Shown one piece after another: positions 34,340 to 45,505 of a stretch of 64,000 nt of DNA (within the stretch, counting starts at the first letter, position 1; the number at the start of each line of letters is the position of its first letter). Origin of the DNA: Burkholderiales bacterium (GTDB taxonomy: Bacteria > Pseudomonadota > Gammaproteobacteria > Burkholderiales > Casimicrobiaceae); NCBI GenBank assembly GCA_020851235.1, contig JADZDD010000006.1:62001-126000 (forward strand), in the 5' to 3' direction. The notes under the pieces were generated by a model that was not told the DNA's origin, ran no database searches, and worked only from the letters and a program-made list of their open reading frames with translations. The position numbers were made by a program, and so were the translations under genes.

Positions 34340-34692
34340 AGCGGCAACGGTGCGAGCTTCGCGTCGCCGCCGACGACGCGGGCGAGCGTGACCAACGACC
34401 ATGCCACGCGCGGCTCGGGAGAGCCGCGTCGCCGGCACCCCCGGGCAGCGCACCCCGAGTGCGTGCCGCCGCAGGGCATCCCGCCGGGGCCCCCCCGGCA
34501 GCACCCGGTGCGAGGCCTGGGCCTCGGTCGGGGCGTACGGCGTGTGCGATGATCCGCCACCCGCGTGGGTTGTTACCGCGAACGCGTCCGCGCGGTGTCA
34601 GGCAGCATCGTGCATGACATGGCATTCAACACTTCCGACCTGTCGACCGTGCTCGTGAGCGACGAGACGACCGCATGTGAGCCGGCGCCGCG
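34340..34692. other. Divergent intergenic region without a recognised gene
   Basis: About 350 bases between the SDR promoter candidate and the AraM-like ATG. Open frames exist on both strands but are Arg/Pro/Gly-rich and unlike any family I know. No strong promoter or ribosome site for the AraM-like gene was identified. Confidence 0.45.
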
Positions 34693-36048
34693 ATGAGCAC
34701 GACGTCGCAGGCGGTGCTCGCGCAAGCGGTGGCGGCAGCGACGGTCACGCGTGCCGTCGAGGTGGCGCCGGGCGCACTGGCCGTGGTGCCTGCCGTATTC
34801 GCACGCTGCTTCGCCGGACGCAGCTGCACGATCGTCGCCGATACCCACACGATGGCCGCGGCGGGGACGCGTGTGCAGCACGAGCTGCGCGCGGCGGGAA
34901 TCGCCGTCGCCGCTCCCATCGTCTTGCCCGGCGTGCCGCGAGCCAAGCCGCGCGTCGAGGTCTCGCACGAGGTGGCCGCGCGGCTGCGTGCTGCCGGCAC
35001 TGTGCCGGTTGCGGTTGGCTCCGGCGTGATCAACGACGTGACGAAGTACGCGGCCGAGCTCGCGGCGATGCCGTACCTGTGCGTGCCGACGGCGGCCTCG
35101 ATGGATGGTTACGCCGCGTCCGGAGCGTCGATGCTGGAGGGCGGTTTCAAGCATACGGTGCGCTGCGCGCCGCCGGTGGCGGTGGTGGCTGACCTCGACG
35201 TGGTCGCGACCGCGCCGGGGGCGATGGCCGGGTGGGGTTACGGCGATCTCGCCGGCAAGCTCGTCGTCGGCGCCGACTGGGTGTTGGCCGACGCGCTTGG
35301 GATCGAGCCCATCGCGCCGGCACCGTTTGCGCTGGTGCAGGAGCACCTCCGCGGTTGGCTGGGCAACCCCGCGGCGATCGCTGCCGGGGACCGGCAAGCG
35401 TTGGGCGGGCTCGTCGATGGGCTCCTCATCGCAGGCTTCGCGATGCAGGCACACGGCAATTCGCGTCCGGCGAGCGGCAGCGACCACCAGCTTGCGCACA
35501 TCTGGGAAATGGAGGGACTCGAACGCGATGGCGAGCCGGTCGCGCACGGCGCGAGCGTCGGTGTTGCCACGGTGGCGATGCTCGCCGTCTACGAGTGGCT
35601 GCTCGCGCAGGACGTAGTCGCGCGCTGTCGGCAGTGCGCATCGCGCACGGCGCCGGAGGCGTCCGACGTCGTGAAGGAGCTCGAAGCCTCGTTCGAGCCG
35701 GCACTCGTGGCCAATGCGCGCACCGAGATGGAAGCCAAGGCGATCGGCACGGCTGCCTTGCAGGCTCGCATCGGTCGCCTCGGCGCGGCCTGGCCCGAAC
35801 TGCGGGCTCGACTCGCAGCGCGCCTCGTGCCGGCAGCGACGCTTGCGGACTGGCTCACCGCATGCGGCGCCGCCGCCCGCGCCGAGGACATCGGCGTGCC
35901 GCTGCCCAAGCTCGTCGCCGACATTCGTCGCGCGCGACTCATTCGCCGTCGCTACACCGTACTCGATGGTCTGGACGACCTGGGGTGGCTCGAGGCCGCG
36001 CTCGTCGCGGTGCCCGGGGCGTATCGCGGCATCGGGGCGTCCCGGTAG
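34693..36048 (+). CDS. sn-glycerol-1-phosphate dehydrogenase-like protein (AraM/EgsA type)
   Basis: A predicted 451-residue metal-dependent NAD(P) enzyme of the iron-alcohol-dehydrogenase/dehydroquinate-synthase superfamily. AraM-type signatures are clear: VGSGVINDVTKYAAELAAMP, CVPTAASMDGYAASGASM (with a metal-ligand Asp), GFKHTVRCAPP, GWGYGDLAGKLVVGADW, and the His ligands in GSDHQLAHIWEME and VAHGASVG. Archaeal EgsA and Bacillus AraM reduce dihydroxyacetone phosphate to sn-glycerol-1-phosphate. This protein is ~50 residues longer, mostly at its C-terminus. The neighbours are hydroxypyruvate isomerase and SDRs, so a polyol or sugar-phosphate substrate is an alternative. It has no clear ribosome site. 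Confidence 0.8.
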   Translation: MSTTSQAVLAQAVAAATVTRAVEVAPGALAVVPAVFARCFAGRSCTIVADTHTMAAAGTRVQHELRAAGIAVAAPIVLPGVPRAKPRVEVSHEVAARLRAAGTVPVAVGSGVINDVTKYAAELAAMPYLCVPTAASMDGYAASGASMLEGGFKHTVRCAPPVAVVADLDVVATAPGAMAGWGYGDLAGKLVVGADWVLADALGIEPIAPAPFALVQEHLRGWLGNPAAIAAGDRQALGGLVDGLLIAGFAMQAHGNSRPASGSDHQLAHIWEMEGLERDGEPVAHGASVGVATVAMLAVYEWLLAQDVVARCRQCASRTAPEASDVVKELEASFEPALVANARTEMEAKAIGTAALQARIGRLGAAWPELRARLAARLVPAATLADWLTACGAAARAEDIGVPLPKLVADIRRARLIRRRYTVLDGLDDLGWLEAALVAVPGAYRGIGASR

Positions 36049-36077
36049 GGCCGATCCGCGCCGCGCAGCGCCTCGCC

Positions 36078-37523
36078 TCAGCCTTGCGGTGCGTCGGTCG
36101 CGAGTTGCGTGGCGGTGAAACCTCCCCCCAGCGCCTTGACCAGCGCCACGCTCGCGCTGAAGCGCCGCGCCTGCAGCGCGAGCGCGTTGCGCTCGGCGGT
36201 GAGCGCACTCGATTGCAGCACGACGACGGCAAGGTAGCTCGTGGTGCCGGCGCGGTACTGGTTCATCGCGATGGTCGCCGATTGGCGCGTGGCGACGACC
36301 GCCGCCTCCTGCGCCTCCGCCTCCTGGGCGAGCAGCGTGAGGGCCGCGAGGTTGTCCTCGACGTCCTGGAAGCCACCGAGCACGGTCTCGCGATACGCAG
36401 CGACCGCCGCGTCGTGGTTGGCGATCGCCTGCTCCTTTTGCGCGCTGCGCAGTCCCGCGTCGAACACGGCCTGCGCGAGCGAGGCACCGAGCGCCCAGTA
36501 GCGACCCGGCAGCGCGAGGAGGCTGCCGATGACCGAACTTTGCAGACCTGCGTTGGCGGAGAGCGTGATCGTCGGATAGAAGGCGGCTTGCGCCACGCCC
36601 ACCTCGGCATTCGCCGCGGCAACGCGGCGCTCCGCGGCGGCGATGTCGGGGCGCCGTTCGAGCAGCGTCGACGGCACGCCGACCGGGATCGGGGGCAGGA
36701 CCGCAACGAGCGCGGGTTGGGGTGCGATCGTCACCTCCGACGGCGGCTTGCCGACGAGGACCGCGATCGCATGCTCGAGCTGCCGGCGCGCCAGTTCGGC
36801 CTCGTAGACCTGCGCCTGCGTCGTGCGCAGTTGCGCTTCGGCCTGTGCCACGTCGCCGCGCGCGACGATCCCCGCCTCGTATTGGTTGCGCGTGAAGGTC
36901 AGTGCGAGTTCGAAGGCAGCCACGCTGTCGCGCAGGAGGCGGATCTGCGCGTCCTCCACGCGCAGCAGGAGGTAGCTCTGGGCGAGGGCTGCCTGCGCGG
37001 CGAGCCGGGCGTTGGCAAGATCGGCCGCGCTTGCCTGCGCGAGAGTGTCGGCGGCCTCGATGTTGCGCCGAATGCCGCCCCACAGGTCGGGTTCCCAGCT
37101 CGCGCCCACCCCCAGGGAATAGCTTGCATGCGTCTGCCGGGTCGTGGCGGCGTTGGCCGCGTTGTTGCGGGTTGCACCCGCGGAGAGGTTCACGAAGGGA
37201 TACAGCGCCGCCTGCGCGGCAGCGCTCGCGGCGTTGGCCTGGCGCACGCGCGCCTCGGCGCCGGCAAGCGTCTGGTTCGACACGTCGACCTGCGCGATCA
37301 AGGCGTCGAGCGTGGGATCGTTGAAACCGCGCCACCAGTGTCCCTTGGGCGCAGCGTCGGCCGGTTGTGCCGCCTTCCAGCCGTCCATCTCCTTGTACGC
37401 CGCGGGGACCGGTGCGCTCGGACGCACGTAGTCGGGGCCCACCATGCAGCCGGCAAGTGCGACGACGCAGGCCAGGGCAAGGGCGCGGTGGAGTCGTGGG
37501 GCGGGGTGCGGCATCGTGCGCAT
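36078..37523 (-). CDS. RND efflux outer-membrane factor, NodT/TolC family lipoprotein
   Basis: A predicted 481-residue outer-membrane channel. A lipoprotein signal ends in LAGC at ~Cys26, followed by MVGPDYVRP, the start typical of NodT-type factors. The two repeated coiled-coil halves contain the OEP features WWRGFNDPTLDALI and LERRPDIAAAERRVAAANAEVGVAQAAFYPTI. The ATG at 37523 shares its A with the stop of the upstream RND gene (TGATG), which implies translational coupling; a second ATG three codons later is possible. It completes the tripartite pump encoded by the four-gene minus-strand operon. Confidence 0.93.
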   Translation of the reverse strand: MRTMPHPAPRLHRALALACVVALAGCMVGPDYVRPSAPVPAAYKEMDGWKAAQPADAAPKGHWWRGFNDPTLDALIAQVDVSNQTLAGAEARVRQANAASAAAQAALYPFVNLSAGATRNNAANAATTRQTHASYSLGVGASWEPDLWGGIRRNIEAADTLAQASAADLANARLAAQAALAQSYLLLRVEDAQIRLLRDSVAAFELALTFTRNQYEAGIVARGDVAQAEAQLRTTQAQVYEAELARRQLEHAIAVLVGKPPSEVTIAPQPALVAVLPPIPVGVPSTLLERRPDIAAAERRVAAANAEVGVAQAAFYPTITLSANAGLQSSVIGSLLALPGRYWALGASLAQAVFDAGLRSAQKEQAIANHDAAVAAYRETVLGGFQDVEDNLAALTLLAQEAEAQEAAVVATRQSATIAMNQYRAGTTSYLAVVVLQSSALTAERNALALQARRFSASVALVKALGGGFTATQLATDAPQG

Positions 37524-40500
37524 CAACGGATCGGGGCCAGAGGAGGTGTTGCGCGCGGGCGCGGCGCGCGTGCGCGCGCCCACAGGCGGAAGCGATCGAG
37601 GTACAGGTACACCACCGGCGTCGTGTACAGCGTCAGCGCCTGCGACAGGACGAGCCCGCCCAGGATCGCGATTCCGAGCGGGTGGCGCATCTCGGCGCCA
37701 TCGCCGACGGCAAGGGCGAGCGGCACCGCGCCCAGGAGGGCGGCCATCGTCGTCATCATGATCGGGCGGAAGCGCACGAGGCACGCGGAAAAGATCGACT
37801 CGCGCGTCGACATGCCGTGCTCGCGCTCGTTGGCGAGCGCCACGTCGATCATCATGATCGCGTTCTTCTTGACGATCCCGATGAGCAGGATCACGGCGAT
37901 GAAGGCGATGATCGAGAACTCGGTGCCGAAGGCCAGGAGGGCGAGCAGCGCGCCGACCCCGGCGGACGGCAGCGTGGAGAGGATCGTCAGCGGATGGACG
38001 AAGCTCTCGTAGAGGATGCCGAGGACGATGTAGACGGTGAGCAGCGCCGCCAAGATGAGCCACGGCTGGCTCGCAAGCGACGCCTGGAACGCGCGTGCCG
38101 TTCCCTGGAACGTGCCGCGCACCGTCGCCGGTACGCCGATGCGCAGCATCTCCGCTTCGACTGCGCGCGTGGCCTGCGACAGCGACACGCCGGGCGCGAG
38201 ATTGAAGGAGATCGTCGAGGCGACGAACTGGCCCTGGTGATTGACGCCGAGCGGCGTATTGGTCGGCCCGAAGGTGGCAAACGTCGCCAGCGGCACCTGC
38301 TCACCGCTCGCACTCGTGACATGAACGTCACGCAGCGTCTCGGGTGACTGCCAGAACTCGGGCGCCGCCTCCATGACGACGCGATACTGGTTCCTCTCGG
38401 CATAGATCGTCGAGACCTGGCGCTGGCCGAAGAGGTCGTTGAGCGTCGTGTCGATCATGCGCGTCGTGACACCCAGGCGCGCCGCGGCATCGCGGTCGAT
38501 CACGATCGACGTCTGCAGGCCCTTGTCCTGCGTGTCGGTGTTGACGTCGACGAGCTGCGGAAGGTTGGAGAGTGCCGCGCGGATCCTGCCCTCCCAGGCG
38601 CGCAGCAGCGCAAGGTCGTCCGCCTGCAGCGTGTACTGGTACTGCGAATTGCTCTGCCGGCCGCCGATGCGAATGTCCTGCACGGGGACGAGGAAGAGGT
38701 TCGCCCCCGGTTCCCTCGCGAGTTGCGGGCGCAGGCGCGCGACCACCTGGTCGGCCGAAACCTTGCGCTCGGCGAGCGGCTTGAGCGAGATGAACATGAA
38801 GCCCGAGTTGCGATGCGAGGCGCCGGTGAAGCCGACGACATTGGCGACGGCGGGATCGGCGCCGACGATCGCCATGAAGCTCGTGAGCTTGCCGCGCATC
38901 GCCTGGAACGAGATGCTCTGGTCGGCCTGGATGCCGCCGATGAGGCGCCCCGTGTCCTGCTGCGGGAAGAATCCCTTCGGAATCATCACGTACAGGTAGA
39001 CGTTGAGCCCGATCGTCGCGGCGAGCACGAGCAGCACCAGGACCCCGTGATCGAGGCTCCAGGCGAGGCTCCTGCGGTAGCCGTCCAGCACCACGTTGCC
39101 GAAGCGGCCGAGGAGGGCCGACAGCCGTCCGGGCGCACGGGCGGCGCGCGGCGCGAGGAGTCGCGAGCACATCATCGGCGAGGTGGTGAGCGAAATCACG
39201 AGCGATACGAGGATCGCCGCCGAGAGCGTGAGCGCGAACTCGCGGAAGAGCCGGCCGACGATGCCGCCCATGAGCAGGATCGGGATGAAGACGGCAACGA
39301 GCGACACGCTCATCGCAAGCACGGTGAAGCTCACCTCGCGGGCGCCGCGCCGCGCCGCGTGCTGCGGCGTGGCCCCCTGCTCGATGTGGCGCATCGTGTT
39401 CTCGAGCACGACGATGGCATCGTCGACGACGAAGCCGGTGGCGATGGTGAGCGCCATCAGCGTCAGGTTGTTGATCGAGAAGCCGGCGAGGTACATGACG
39501 CCGAAGGTGCCAACGAGCGAGACGGGCACCGCCACCGCCGGGATGAGCGTCGCCCGCGCGTTGCGCAGGAAGAGGAACACGACGAGGATGACGAGGCCCA
39601 CCGCGATGGCGAGCGCGCGCCCCGTATCGCGCAGCGAGGCACGGATCGTCGTCGTGCGCTCGAGCGCGAGGCGCATGTCGATCGCGCTGGGGATCGACGC
39701 CTCGAGCGTGGGGACGAGCGCCATGACGCGATCGACCGTCTCGATGATGTTGGCGTTGGGCTGGCGGTTGACGATGACGAGCACCGACGGCTTGCCGTTG
39801 GCGCGACCCGCGTTGCGCAGGTCCTGCACCGAATCGACGACTTGGCCGAGGTCGGTGAGGTGCACCGCAGCGCCGTCCCGATACGCCACGATGAGCGGCA
39901 GGTAATCGGCGGCCTTGGTCGCCTGGTCGTTGGCCTGGATCTGCCAGCGGCGCTCACCGTCCTCGACGGCGCCCTTCGGGCGGTTGGCGTTGGCCGCGGC
40001 GATCGCGCTACGCACCGTTTCCACGCCGATGCCGTACTTGGCGAGCGCCGGCGGCTGCAGTTCGACCCGCACCGCGGGAAGCGAGCTGCCGCCGACGCTG
40101 ACCTGCCCGACCCCGGGCACCTGCGCGAGCTTTTGGGCAAGGACCGTCGAGGCCACGTCGTACATCTGCCCCTGCGTCATCGTGTCGGAGGTGAGCGCGA
40201 AGATCATGATCGGCGCGTCGGCCGGATTGACCTTGCGGTACGTCGGATTGCTGGGCAGCCCCGTGGGCAGCAGCGCCCTCGCGGCGTTGATCGCTGCCTG
40301 CACGTCGCGTGCCGCGCCGTCGATGTCGCGCGAGAGGTCGAATTGCAGCGTGATGCGCGTCGAGCCGAGGGAGCTGCTCGACGTCATCTCGGTCACCCCC
40401 GCGATGCGGCCGAGCGAGCGTTCGAGCGGTGTTGCCACGGTCGCCGCCATGGTTTCCGGACTCGCGCCGGGCAGCGATGCCTGCACCGAGATCGTCGGGA

Positions 40501-40627
40501 AGTCGACCTGGGGCAGCGGCGCCACCGGCAGCAGGAAGAACGCGAGCGCGCCCGACAGTGCGAGCCCCAGCGTGAGCAGGGTGGTTGCCACCGGCCGCTC
40601 GATGAAGATCGTCGACGGATTCCACAT
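37523..40627 (-). CDS. mdtC: RND multidrug efflux permease, MdtC-like
   Basis: A predicted 1034-residue inner-membrane proton antiporter of the HAE1 family with 12 transmembrane segments and two large periplasmic loops. The N-terminus [39 protein letters not shown] is typical. The TM4 proton-relay pair is present in [15 protein letters not shown], as is the later [15 protein letters not shown]. Tandem placement with a second permease (6-base gap) resembles MdtB/MdtC, which form a heterotrimer in E. coli. Substrates cannot be read from the sequence. It is translationally coupled to the outer-membrane factor. Confidence 0.93.
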   Translation of the reverse strand: MWNPSTIFIERPVATTLLTLGLALSGALAFFLLPVAPLPQVDFPTISVQASLPGASPETMAATVATPLERSLGRIAGVTEMTSSSSLGSTRITLQFDLSRDIDGAARDVQAAINAARALLPTGLPSNPTYRKVNPADAPIMIFALTSDTMTQGQMYDVASTVLAQKLAQVPGVGQVSVGGSSLPAVRVELQPPALAKYGIGVETVRSAIAAANANRPKGAVEDGERRWQIQANDQATKAADYLPLIVAYRDGAAVHLTDLGQVVDSVQDLRNAGRANGKPSVLVIVNRQPNANIIETVDRVMALVPTLEASIPSAIDMRLALERTTTIRASLRDTGRALAIAVGLVILVVFLFLRNARATLIPAVAVPVSLVGTFGVMYLAGFSINNLTLMALTIATGFVVDDAIVVLENTMRHIEQGATPQHAARRGAREVSFTVLAMSVSLVAVFIPILLMGGIVGRLFREFALTLSAAILVSLVISLTTSPMMCSRLLAPRAARAPGRLSALLGRFGNVVLDGYRRSLAWSLDHGVLVLLVLAATIGLNVYLYVMIPKGFFPQQDTGRLIGGIQADQSISFQAMRGKLTSFMAIVGADPAVANVVGFTGASHRNSGFMFISLKPLAERKVSADQVVARLRPQLAREPGANLFLVPVQDIRIGGRQSNSQYQYTLQADDLALLRAWEGRIRAALSNLPQLVDVNTDTQDKGLQTSIVIDRDAAARLGVTTRMIDTTLNDLFGQRQVSTIYAERNQYRVVMEAAPEFWQSPETLRDVHVTSASGEQVPLATFATFGPTNTPLGVNHQGQFVASTISFNLAPGVSLSQATRAVEAEMLRIGVPATVRGTFQGTARAFQASLASQPWLILAALLTVYIVLGILYESFVHPLTILSTLPSAGVGALLALLAFGTEFSIIAFIAVILLIGIVKKNAIMMIDVALANEREHGMSTRESIFSACLVRFRPIMMTTMAALLGAVPLALAVGDGAEMRHPLGIAILGGLVLSQALTLYTTPVVYLYLDRFRLWARARAPRPRATPPLAPIR

Positions 40628-40633
40628 GGCGGA

Positions 40634-43600
40634 TCAGTCGCCGCGCGAAGGCGGCCACACCGGCGCTGCGGCGGCGCGCGACGCGGGAGCATCGTCGTGC
40701 GGCGCCGGTTCGAAGCCGTGCAGGCGGGCGGCGAGCCGGTCGAAGTACAGGTAGACGACCGGCGTGGTGAACAGCGTCAGCACCTGCGAGACGATGAGCC
40801 CGCCGACCATCGTGATCCCGAGCGGATGGCGCAGCTCCGAGCCTTCGCCCCAGCCGATCATGAGCGGCAGCGCGCCCAGGATCGCCGCCATCGTCGTCAT
40901 CAGGATCGGCCGGAAGCGCAGGAGCGACGCCTGGTAGATCGCCTCGCGGGGCGCGAGGCCGTCGTTGCGCTCGGCGTCGAGCGCAAAGTCGATCATCATG
41001 ATCGCGTTCTTCTTGACGATGCCGATGAGCAGGATGATGCCGATGATGGCGATGATCGACAGGTCGTTGCCGGTGACGAGGAGCGCGAGGAGCGCACCCA
41101 CGCCGGCCGAGGGCAGCGTGGAGAGGATGGTGATCGGATGGATGAAGCTCTCGTAGAGCACGCCCAGCACGATGTACATCGTCACGATCGCGGCGAGGAT
41201 GAGCCAAAGCTCGTTGGCGAGTGCGGCGCGGAAGGCGAGTGCGGCACCCTGGTAGTTGATGGTGAGGCTCGCCGGCAGGCCCAGTTCCGCCTTGGCCGCA
41301 TCGACGGCATCGACGGCGTCACCGAGCGATGCGCCGGGAGCGAGATTGAACGAGACCGTCGCGGCCGGAAACTGCCCGAGATGATTGATCGCGAGTGCCG
41401 CAGGGCGCTCGACGATACGTGCCAGCGTGGAGAGCGGCACCTGCTGCGCCGTCTGGCCGGGGACGTTGGTGGTGACGTAGACGTTGTCGAGCGCGCGCAA
41501 GCCCTGCTGGAACTCGGGCTGGACCTCGAGCACCACGCGGTACTGGTTCGTCTGCGTGAAGATGGTCGACACCAGGCGCTGCCCGAACGCGTTGTACAGT
41601 GTGGCATCGATGGCCGCGGGGGTCACGCCCAGCCGGCTCGCCGTCGTGCGATCGATGTCGACGTACGCCTGCAAGCCCCCGGTGGACAGGTCGGAGGCGA
41701 CGTCGGCCAGGACCGGGCTCGTGCGCAAGCGCTCGACGAGCCGCGGAATCCACGCATCGAGGCTGGCGAGGTCGGCCGCCTCCACCGTGAACTGGTACTG
41801 CGTCCGGCTCACCCGGTCCTCGATGGTCAGGTCCTGCACCGGCTGCATGTACAGCGTGATGCCCTCCACCGTGTGCAGCGTGCGCTGCAGGCGCCGGATC
41901 ACTTCGCTTGCCGTCGCGTCGCGGTCGCGACGGGGCTTGAGATTGATGAGCAGGCGGCCGCTGTTGAGCGTGGCATTGGTGCCGTCGACGCCGATGAACG
42001 AGGTGAGGCTCGCCACCGCCGGGTCGGCGAGCACCACGTCGGCAAGTGCCTGCTGGCGCTCGCGCATCGCGGCAAACGAGATCGTCTGCGGCGCCTCCGA
42101 GATCGCCTGGATCGCACCCGTGTCCTGAATCGGGAAGAAGCCCTTGGGGATCAGCACGTACAGGACGATGGTGAGGACGAGCGTGCCGATGGCCACGAGA
42201 AGGGTGGCGAACTGGCGATCGAGCACCCACGTGAGCATCCGCCCGTAGCGGGCGATGACACGGTCGAACCATGCACCGCTGGCACGGTAGAACGCGCCTT
42301 GCCGCTCCGGCGGGGTGTGCACGAGGAGCTTCGCGCACATCATGGGGGTGAGCGTCAGCGAGACCACCGCTGAAATGAGGATCGCCACCGCCAGCGTGAT
42401 GGCGAACTCGCGGAACAGCCGCCCGACCACGTCGCCCATGAACACGAGCGGGATGAGCACCGCGATGAGCGAGAACGTGAGCGAGATGATGGTGAAGGCG
42501 ATCTGCGCGGTTCCCTTCAGTGCGGCATCGAGCGGGCGTTCGCCCTTCTCGATGTAGCGGGCGATGTTCTCGATCACCACGATCGCATCGTCGACGACGA
42601 AGCCGGTGGCGATGGTGAGCGCCATCAGCGTCAGGTTGTTGATCGAGTAGCCGGCGAGGTACATGACGCCGAACGTGCCGACGAGCGAGAGCGGCACCGC
42701 GACGCTCGGGATCACCGTGGCGGCGAGGTTGCGCAGGAAGAGGAAGATCACCATCACCACGAGGGCAACGGCGAGCAGGAGCTCGAACTGGACGTCGGCG
42801 ACCGACGCGCGGATCGTCACCGTCCGGTCGGTGAGGAGCGCCATCTGCGCCGCGGCGGGCAGCGACGCCTGCAGTTGCGGCAGCAGCGCCTTCACCCGAT
42901 CGACGACCTCGATGACGTTGGTGCCGGGCTGGCGCTGCACGTTCAGGATGATCGCCGGCGTCGTGTTCGCCCACGCGGCGAGGTGCACGTTTTCGGCGCC
43001 GTCGACGGTATCGGCGACGTCCTGGATGCGGATCGGCGCCCCGTTGCGGTACGCGATGATCAGGCGCCGGTACTCGTCGGCAGACTTGAGCTGGTCGTTG
43101 GCGTCGATCGTGCTCGCCCGATGCGGCCCGTCGAAGCTTCCCTTCGCCTGGTTGGTATTGGCGTTGGCGATCGAGGTGCGCACGTCCTCGAGCGACAGTC
43201 CGTACGCCGCGAGCGCGCGCGGATTGACCTGGATGCGCACGGCGGGCCGCTGCCCGCCGCTGATCGACACCAGGCCCACGCCCGGGAGCTGCGAGATCTT
43301 TTGCGCGACGCGCGTGTCAGCGAGGTCCTGCAGCTTGGGCAGCGCGAGCGTCTGCGAGGTAAGCGCGAGGGTCAGCACCGGCGCGTCGGCGGGGTTGACC
43401 TTGTTGTAGATCGGCGGGTTCGGCAGGTCCGAGGGCAGGAGGTTCGCCGCGGCGTTGATGGCGGCCTGCACCTCCTGCTCGGCAGCGTCGAGCGACAGCG
43501 ACAGCGCGAAGCGCAGCGTGATCACCGACGCGCCTCCGGAACTCGTCGACGACATCTGCGCGAGGCGCGGCATCTGGCCGAACTGGCGCTCGAGCGGTGC

Positions 43601-43792
43601 GGTGATCGACGAGGTGACGACGTTCGGGCTCGCCCCGGGGTAGAGCGTGACGACCTGGATCGTCGGGTAGTCGACCTCGGGCAAGGCGGATAGCGGCAGC
43701 ACCCGATACGCGACGATCCCGGCGAGGAGGATCGCCACCATCAGCAGCGTGGTGGCGACCGGCCGCAGGATGAAAAGGCGCGAGGGATTCAT
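40634..43792 (-). CDS. mdtB: RND multidrug efflux permease, MdtB-like
   Basis: A predicted 1052-residue HAE1 family permease. It begins [25 protein letters not shown] and contains [16 protein letters not shown], the TM4 pair in [15 protein letters not shown], and [18 protein letters not shown] 43792 fits the family; the upstream open frame overlaps the adaptor gene. It lies 28 bases after the adaptor stop and 6 bases before the second permease. As the first permease of the pair it matches MdtB by position. Both permeases keep the Asp pair, so both may conduct protons. Confidence 0.93.
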   Translation of the reverse strand: MNPSRLFILRPVATTLLMVAILLAGIVAYRVLPLSALPEVDYPTIQVVTLYPGASPNVVTSSITAPLERQFGQMPRLAQMSSTSSGGASVITLRFALSLSLDAAEQEVQAAINAAANLLPSDLPNPPIYNKVNPADAPVLTLALTSQTLALPKLQDLADTRVAQKISQLPGVGLVSISGGQRPAVRIQVNPRALAAYGLSLEDVRTSIANANTNQAKGSFDGPHRASTIDANDQLKSADEYRRLIIAYRNGAPIRIQDVADTVDGAENVHLAAWANTTPAIILNVQRQPGTNVIEVVDRVKALLPQLQASLPAAAQMALLTDRTVTIRASVADVQFELLLAVALVVMVIFLFLRNLAATVIPSVAVPLSLVGTFGVMYLAGYSINNLTLMALTIATGFVVDDAIVVIENIARYIEKGERPLDAALKGTAQIAFTIISLTFSLIAVLIPLVFMGDVVGRLFREFAITLAVAILISAVVSLTLTPMMCAKLLVHTPPERQGAFYRASGAWFDRVIARYGRMLTWVLDRQFATLLVAIGTLVLTIVLYVLIPKGFFPIQDTGAIQAISEAPQTISFAAMRERQQALADVVLADPAVASLTSFIGVDGTNATLNSGRLLINLKPRRDRDATASEVIRRLQRTLHTVEGITLYMQPVQDLTIEDRVSRTQYQFTVEAADLASLDAWIPRLVERLRTSPVLADVASDLSTGGLQAYVDIDRTTASRLGVTPAAIDATLYNAFGQRLVSTIFTQTNQYRVVLEVQPEFQQGLRALDNVYVTTNVPGQTAQQVPLSTLARIVERPAALAINHLGQFPAATVSFNLAPGASLGDAVDAVDAAKAELGLPASLTINYQGAALAFRAALANELWLILAAIVTMYIVLGVLYESFIHPITILSTLPSAGVGALLALLVTGNDLSIIAIIGIILLIGIVKKNAIMMIDFALDAERNDGLAPREAIYQASLLRFRPILMTTMAAILGALPLMIGWGEGSELRHPLGITMVGGLIVSQVLTLFTTPVVYLYFDRLAARLHGFEPAPHDDAPASRAAAAPVWPPSRGD

Positions 43793-43820
43793 GCCGCTCG
43801 GCGACCGCGGTCTCCGGTGC

Positions 43821-45158
43821 TCAGTGCGCCGCGGCGCCCTTCGTGCCGTCGCGCCCCGGGCGGCCCTCGCGCGCACCGCCCTCCGTCCGCGCGCCGCGTG
43901 CACCTTGCTTCGCGGGCGCGATCGCCTGTCCTTCGCGCGTGACGAGGTCGACCCGCGCCCCCTCCCGCAGCGTGTCGGCGCCGTCGACGACGACGAGCGT
44001 GCCCGGATCCACACCCGAGCTGACCACGGTGACGTCACCTTGCACCGGGCCCAGCTTCACCGGCGCCACGCGCACCGTATGATCGTCCTTCACCGCGTAC
44101 ACGAACGTGCCCGGGGCGCCACGCTGGATCGCCGCCGAGGGCACGAGCGTGGCATCGACGAGCGTTTGCGTATGCATGCGCACGTTCACGAACTGGTTGG
44201 GGAAGAGCGCCGCGTCGGCGTTGGCGAACTCCGCCTTCATCTTCACCGTGCCGGTGGCGGTGTCGATCTGGTTGTCCGCGGTGACGAGCGTGCCGGTGGC
44301 GAGCTTCACCTTGCCCTCGCGGTTCCAGGCTTCGACGACGGTCGGTTCCTTGCGCGCGAGGCGCTGCATGACGAGGGGGAGGTTGTCTTCGGGAATCGGG
44401 AAGAGCACCGCGATGGGCTGCACCTGCGCGATCACCACGATGCCGTTCGCGTCCGCGGCGCGGACGACGTTGCCCGGATCGACCTGGCGCAGCCCGACGC
44501 GACCGCTGATCGGTGCACTGACGCGGGCGTACGACAGTTGCAGCCGCGCGCTGTCGACGGCGGCGCGATCGGCCTGCAGCGTGCCTTCGTACTGGCGCAC
44601 GAGCGCTTCCTGCGTGTCGACCTGCTGCTTCGCGATCGAATCCTGCGTAAGCAACATCCGGTAGCGTTCGAGATCGACCCGGGCGTTGGCGAGCTGCGCC
44701 TCGTCCTTGGCAAGCTGCCCCTGCGCCTGGGCGAGGGCGACGGCAAACGGCCGGGGGTCGATCTCGGCCAGGAGGTCGCCTGCCTTCACGTTCTGGCCTT
44801 CGGCAAAGTGAACCTTCATGAGTTGGCCGTCGACGCGCGGCTTCACCGTGACGAGGCTGCGCGGCGTGACGGTGCCGAGCGCGTTGAGGTAGACCTCGAG
44901 CGTGCCGCGCCGCACCGGCTCGGCGATGACCGGAAGTACTCGCGCCGCATCGCCACCCTTGCCGAAGCCACCGGGGGCACTGCCCTGCGTCGCCGGGGTC
45001 GGCGGCGCCGGCGTTCGGCCCGACCACCACAGGTACGCTCCCGCGCTTGCCGCGAGGAGCACGAGCACGACGAGCCAGCCGCGGTGCCGGCGTCGGATGG
45101 CGGTGTCGCGGGTGGGCGTCGCGGTGGCGGGAGGTGCGTGCGCGGTATCGTCGGGCAT
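43821..45158 (-). CDS. mdtA: RND efflux periplasmic adaptor, MdtA-like
   Basis: A predicted 445-residue membrane-fusion protein. A cytosolic tail precedes one hydrophobic anchor at ~28-45 ([19 protein letters not shown]). Then come the first barrel-sandwich half ([44 protein letters not shown]), a coiled-coil hairpin, the second lipoyl half ([20 protein letters not shown]) and a C-terminal barrel. The tail is Gly/Arg-rich ([19 protein letters not shown]). MdtA-like spacing and the following tandem permeases support the name. It is the first gene of the operon and divergent from liuB. Confidence 0.92.
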   Translation of the reverse strand: MPDDTAHAPPATATPTRDTAIRRRHRGWLVVLVLLAASAGAYLWWSGRTPAPPTPATQGSAPGGFGKGGDAARVLPVIAEPVRRGTLEVYLNALGTVTPRSLVTVKPRVDGQLMKVHFAEGQNVKAGDLLAEIDPRPFAVALAQAQGQLAKDEAQLANARVDLERYRMLLTQDSIAKQQVDTQEALVRQYEGTLQADRAAVDSARLQLSYARVSAPISGRVGLRQVDPGNVVRAADANGIVVIAQVQPIAVLFPIPEDNLPLVMQRLARKEPTVVEAWNREGKVKLATGTLVTADNQIDTATGTVKMKAEFANADAALFPNQFVNVRMHTQTLVDATLVPSAAIQRGAPGTFVYAVKDDHTVRVAPVKLGPVQGDVTVVSSGVDPGTLVVVDGADTLREGARVDLVTREGQAIAPAKQGARGARTEGGAREGRPGRDGTKGAAAH

Positions 45159-45505
45159 GGCAGGAGGCGGCACGGGCGGTTGTCGCTCGGACACGAATCG
45201 ACGTGATTGGGAATGATGCGGGAAGTCGGAAGTTTCCGCCTCGGGACTCTTGTTGCGAACTGTTACACGGCGGACGTCGTGGTGCGAAGTGCCGCCGCAA
45301 GCCGCTGCGGCATTCCCGGGCATAATGGCGGCGGCAGTCGCCCCGGGGCGCCACGCGCCGCGCCAGGCGGGTGGACCGGCGGCTCGCGCGCCTGCCGCCC
45401 GTACCGCTGCTGCCCTCGATACCGTCCCGTCGCAATGATGCCCAACGATTCGCCTGCGGCCTCCGCGGCCCGCCCTGCCACCGTGTCCGGACGCGGGTGC
45501 CGCCC
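45159..45505. other. Divergent intergenic region between mdtA and liuB
   Basis: About 347 bases that must hold promoters for the efflux operon (minus) and the liu genes (plus). The central part (45210-45290) is less GC-rich. No clear operator or -10/-35 pair was identified. The liuB frame is open from 45371, but that extension is not conserved. Confidence 0.45.

Noticed and set aside
34276..34560. Small minus-strand gene ahead of the SDR pair
   Set aside because: The translated product is Arg/Pro-rich with no family resemblance and covers the probable SDR promoter.
38723..42373. 1216-codon open frame antisense to the RND permeases
   Set aside because: It runs opposite two intact HAE1 permeases, is rich in Arg, His, Asp and Glu and has no domain pattern; it arises from high GC and codon bias.
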